A program made the position numbers and the translations under genes. The notes under the pieces were generated by a model. It saw only the letters and a program-made list of their open reading frames with translations, made no database searches and was not told the origin of the DNA. DNA of 64,000 bases from Sclerurus mexicanus (lineage: Eukaryota > Chordata > Aves > Passeriformes > Furnariidae), in contig VWZF01002969.1 of NCBI GenBank assembly GCA_013396755.1, forward strand, positions 633,125-697,124, given 5' to 3'. Positions 63,900 through 64,000 of the stretch are shown here, piece after piece; the first letter of the stretch is position 1, and every line of letters starts with the position of its first letter.

Positions 63900-64000
63900 C
63901 CCCAAGGCAAGCCCGGCCTTCCAGCAGGTGGAGGAGGCGCCGTGCCTATCGCAGCTCGGCCGCCCCCCCAGGAACGCCCCTCTCCCCTCAGAACCGCCCC
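63900..64000 (+). promoter_or_regulatory. Start of a CpG island, predicted POLR2M promoter
   Basis: The final hundred bases are suddenly GC-rich, with about ten CpGs and GC-box-like ACCGCCCC at the very end. In vertebrates POLR2M (RNA polymerase II subunit M, also GRINL1A) follows MYZAP in the same orientation, so this is where its promoter is expected. No POLR2M coding sequence is inside the window, so this rests on composition plus known gene order. Confidence 0.5.

Noticed and set aside
1..64000. tRNA, rRNA, snRNA, intact retrovirus or nested genes
   Set aside because: I looked for tRNA boxes outside the SINE, U6-like starts and long viral-type frames and saw none. Small RNAs cannot be excluded by eye.

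Overview
This window is vertebrate nuclear DNA, most likely from a songbird. It is gene-sparse and intron-rich, has few interspersed repeats, and the repeats I can name are avian: a tRNA-Ile-headed SINE with a CR1-type tail (13107-13249) and an internal CR1 LINE fragment (about 42055-42465). There are no bacterial operons, CRISPR arrays or plasmid features.

The one gene I can name is MYZAP (myocardial zonula adherens protein, Myozap) on the + strand. I could join twelve coding exons between 24238 and 58176. They give 1344 nt, or 447 codons plus a stop, in a single open frame with GT-AG introns and matching phases throughout. The product is a long coiled-coil protein that, in other vertebrates, sits at cardiac intercalated discs and other adherens junctions and feeds Rho/SRF signalling. 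A 3' UTR of about 2.4 kb follows, with a poly(A) signal at 60571-60576. The mammalian protein has about 25 further N-terminal residues from a separate first exon. I did not find a convincing equivalent here. The first exon I could place begins with ATG exactly at its splice acceptor, so translation may start there.

Layout. 1-2000: two phase-compatible, coding-like exons (737-910 and 1604-1796, the second with a stop) that may be the tail of an unrecognised upstream gene. 2000-18300: mostly intergenic or 5' intronic DNA with a small CpG cluster (about 7900-8120), a lone candidate exon (6589-6716) and the SINE. 18300-18975: a CpG island, the best candidate for the MYZAP promoter and first exon. 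24238-58176: MYZAP coding exons, with large introns 2 (8.1 kb) and 10 (10.0 kb). 58177-60600: 3' UTR. 60600-63900: intergenic. 63900-64000: start of a CpG-rich block running off the window, where established gene order (CGNL1, MYZAP, POLR2M) predicts the POLR2M promoter.

I found no clearly novel biological system. The points most worth checking are the MYZAP start, the candidate exons at 737-1796, tandem splice acceptors, and possible read-through into POLR2M, known in mammals as GCOM1.
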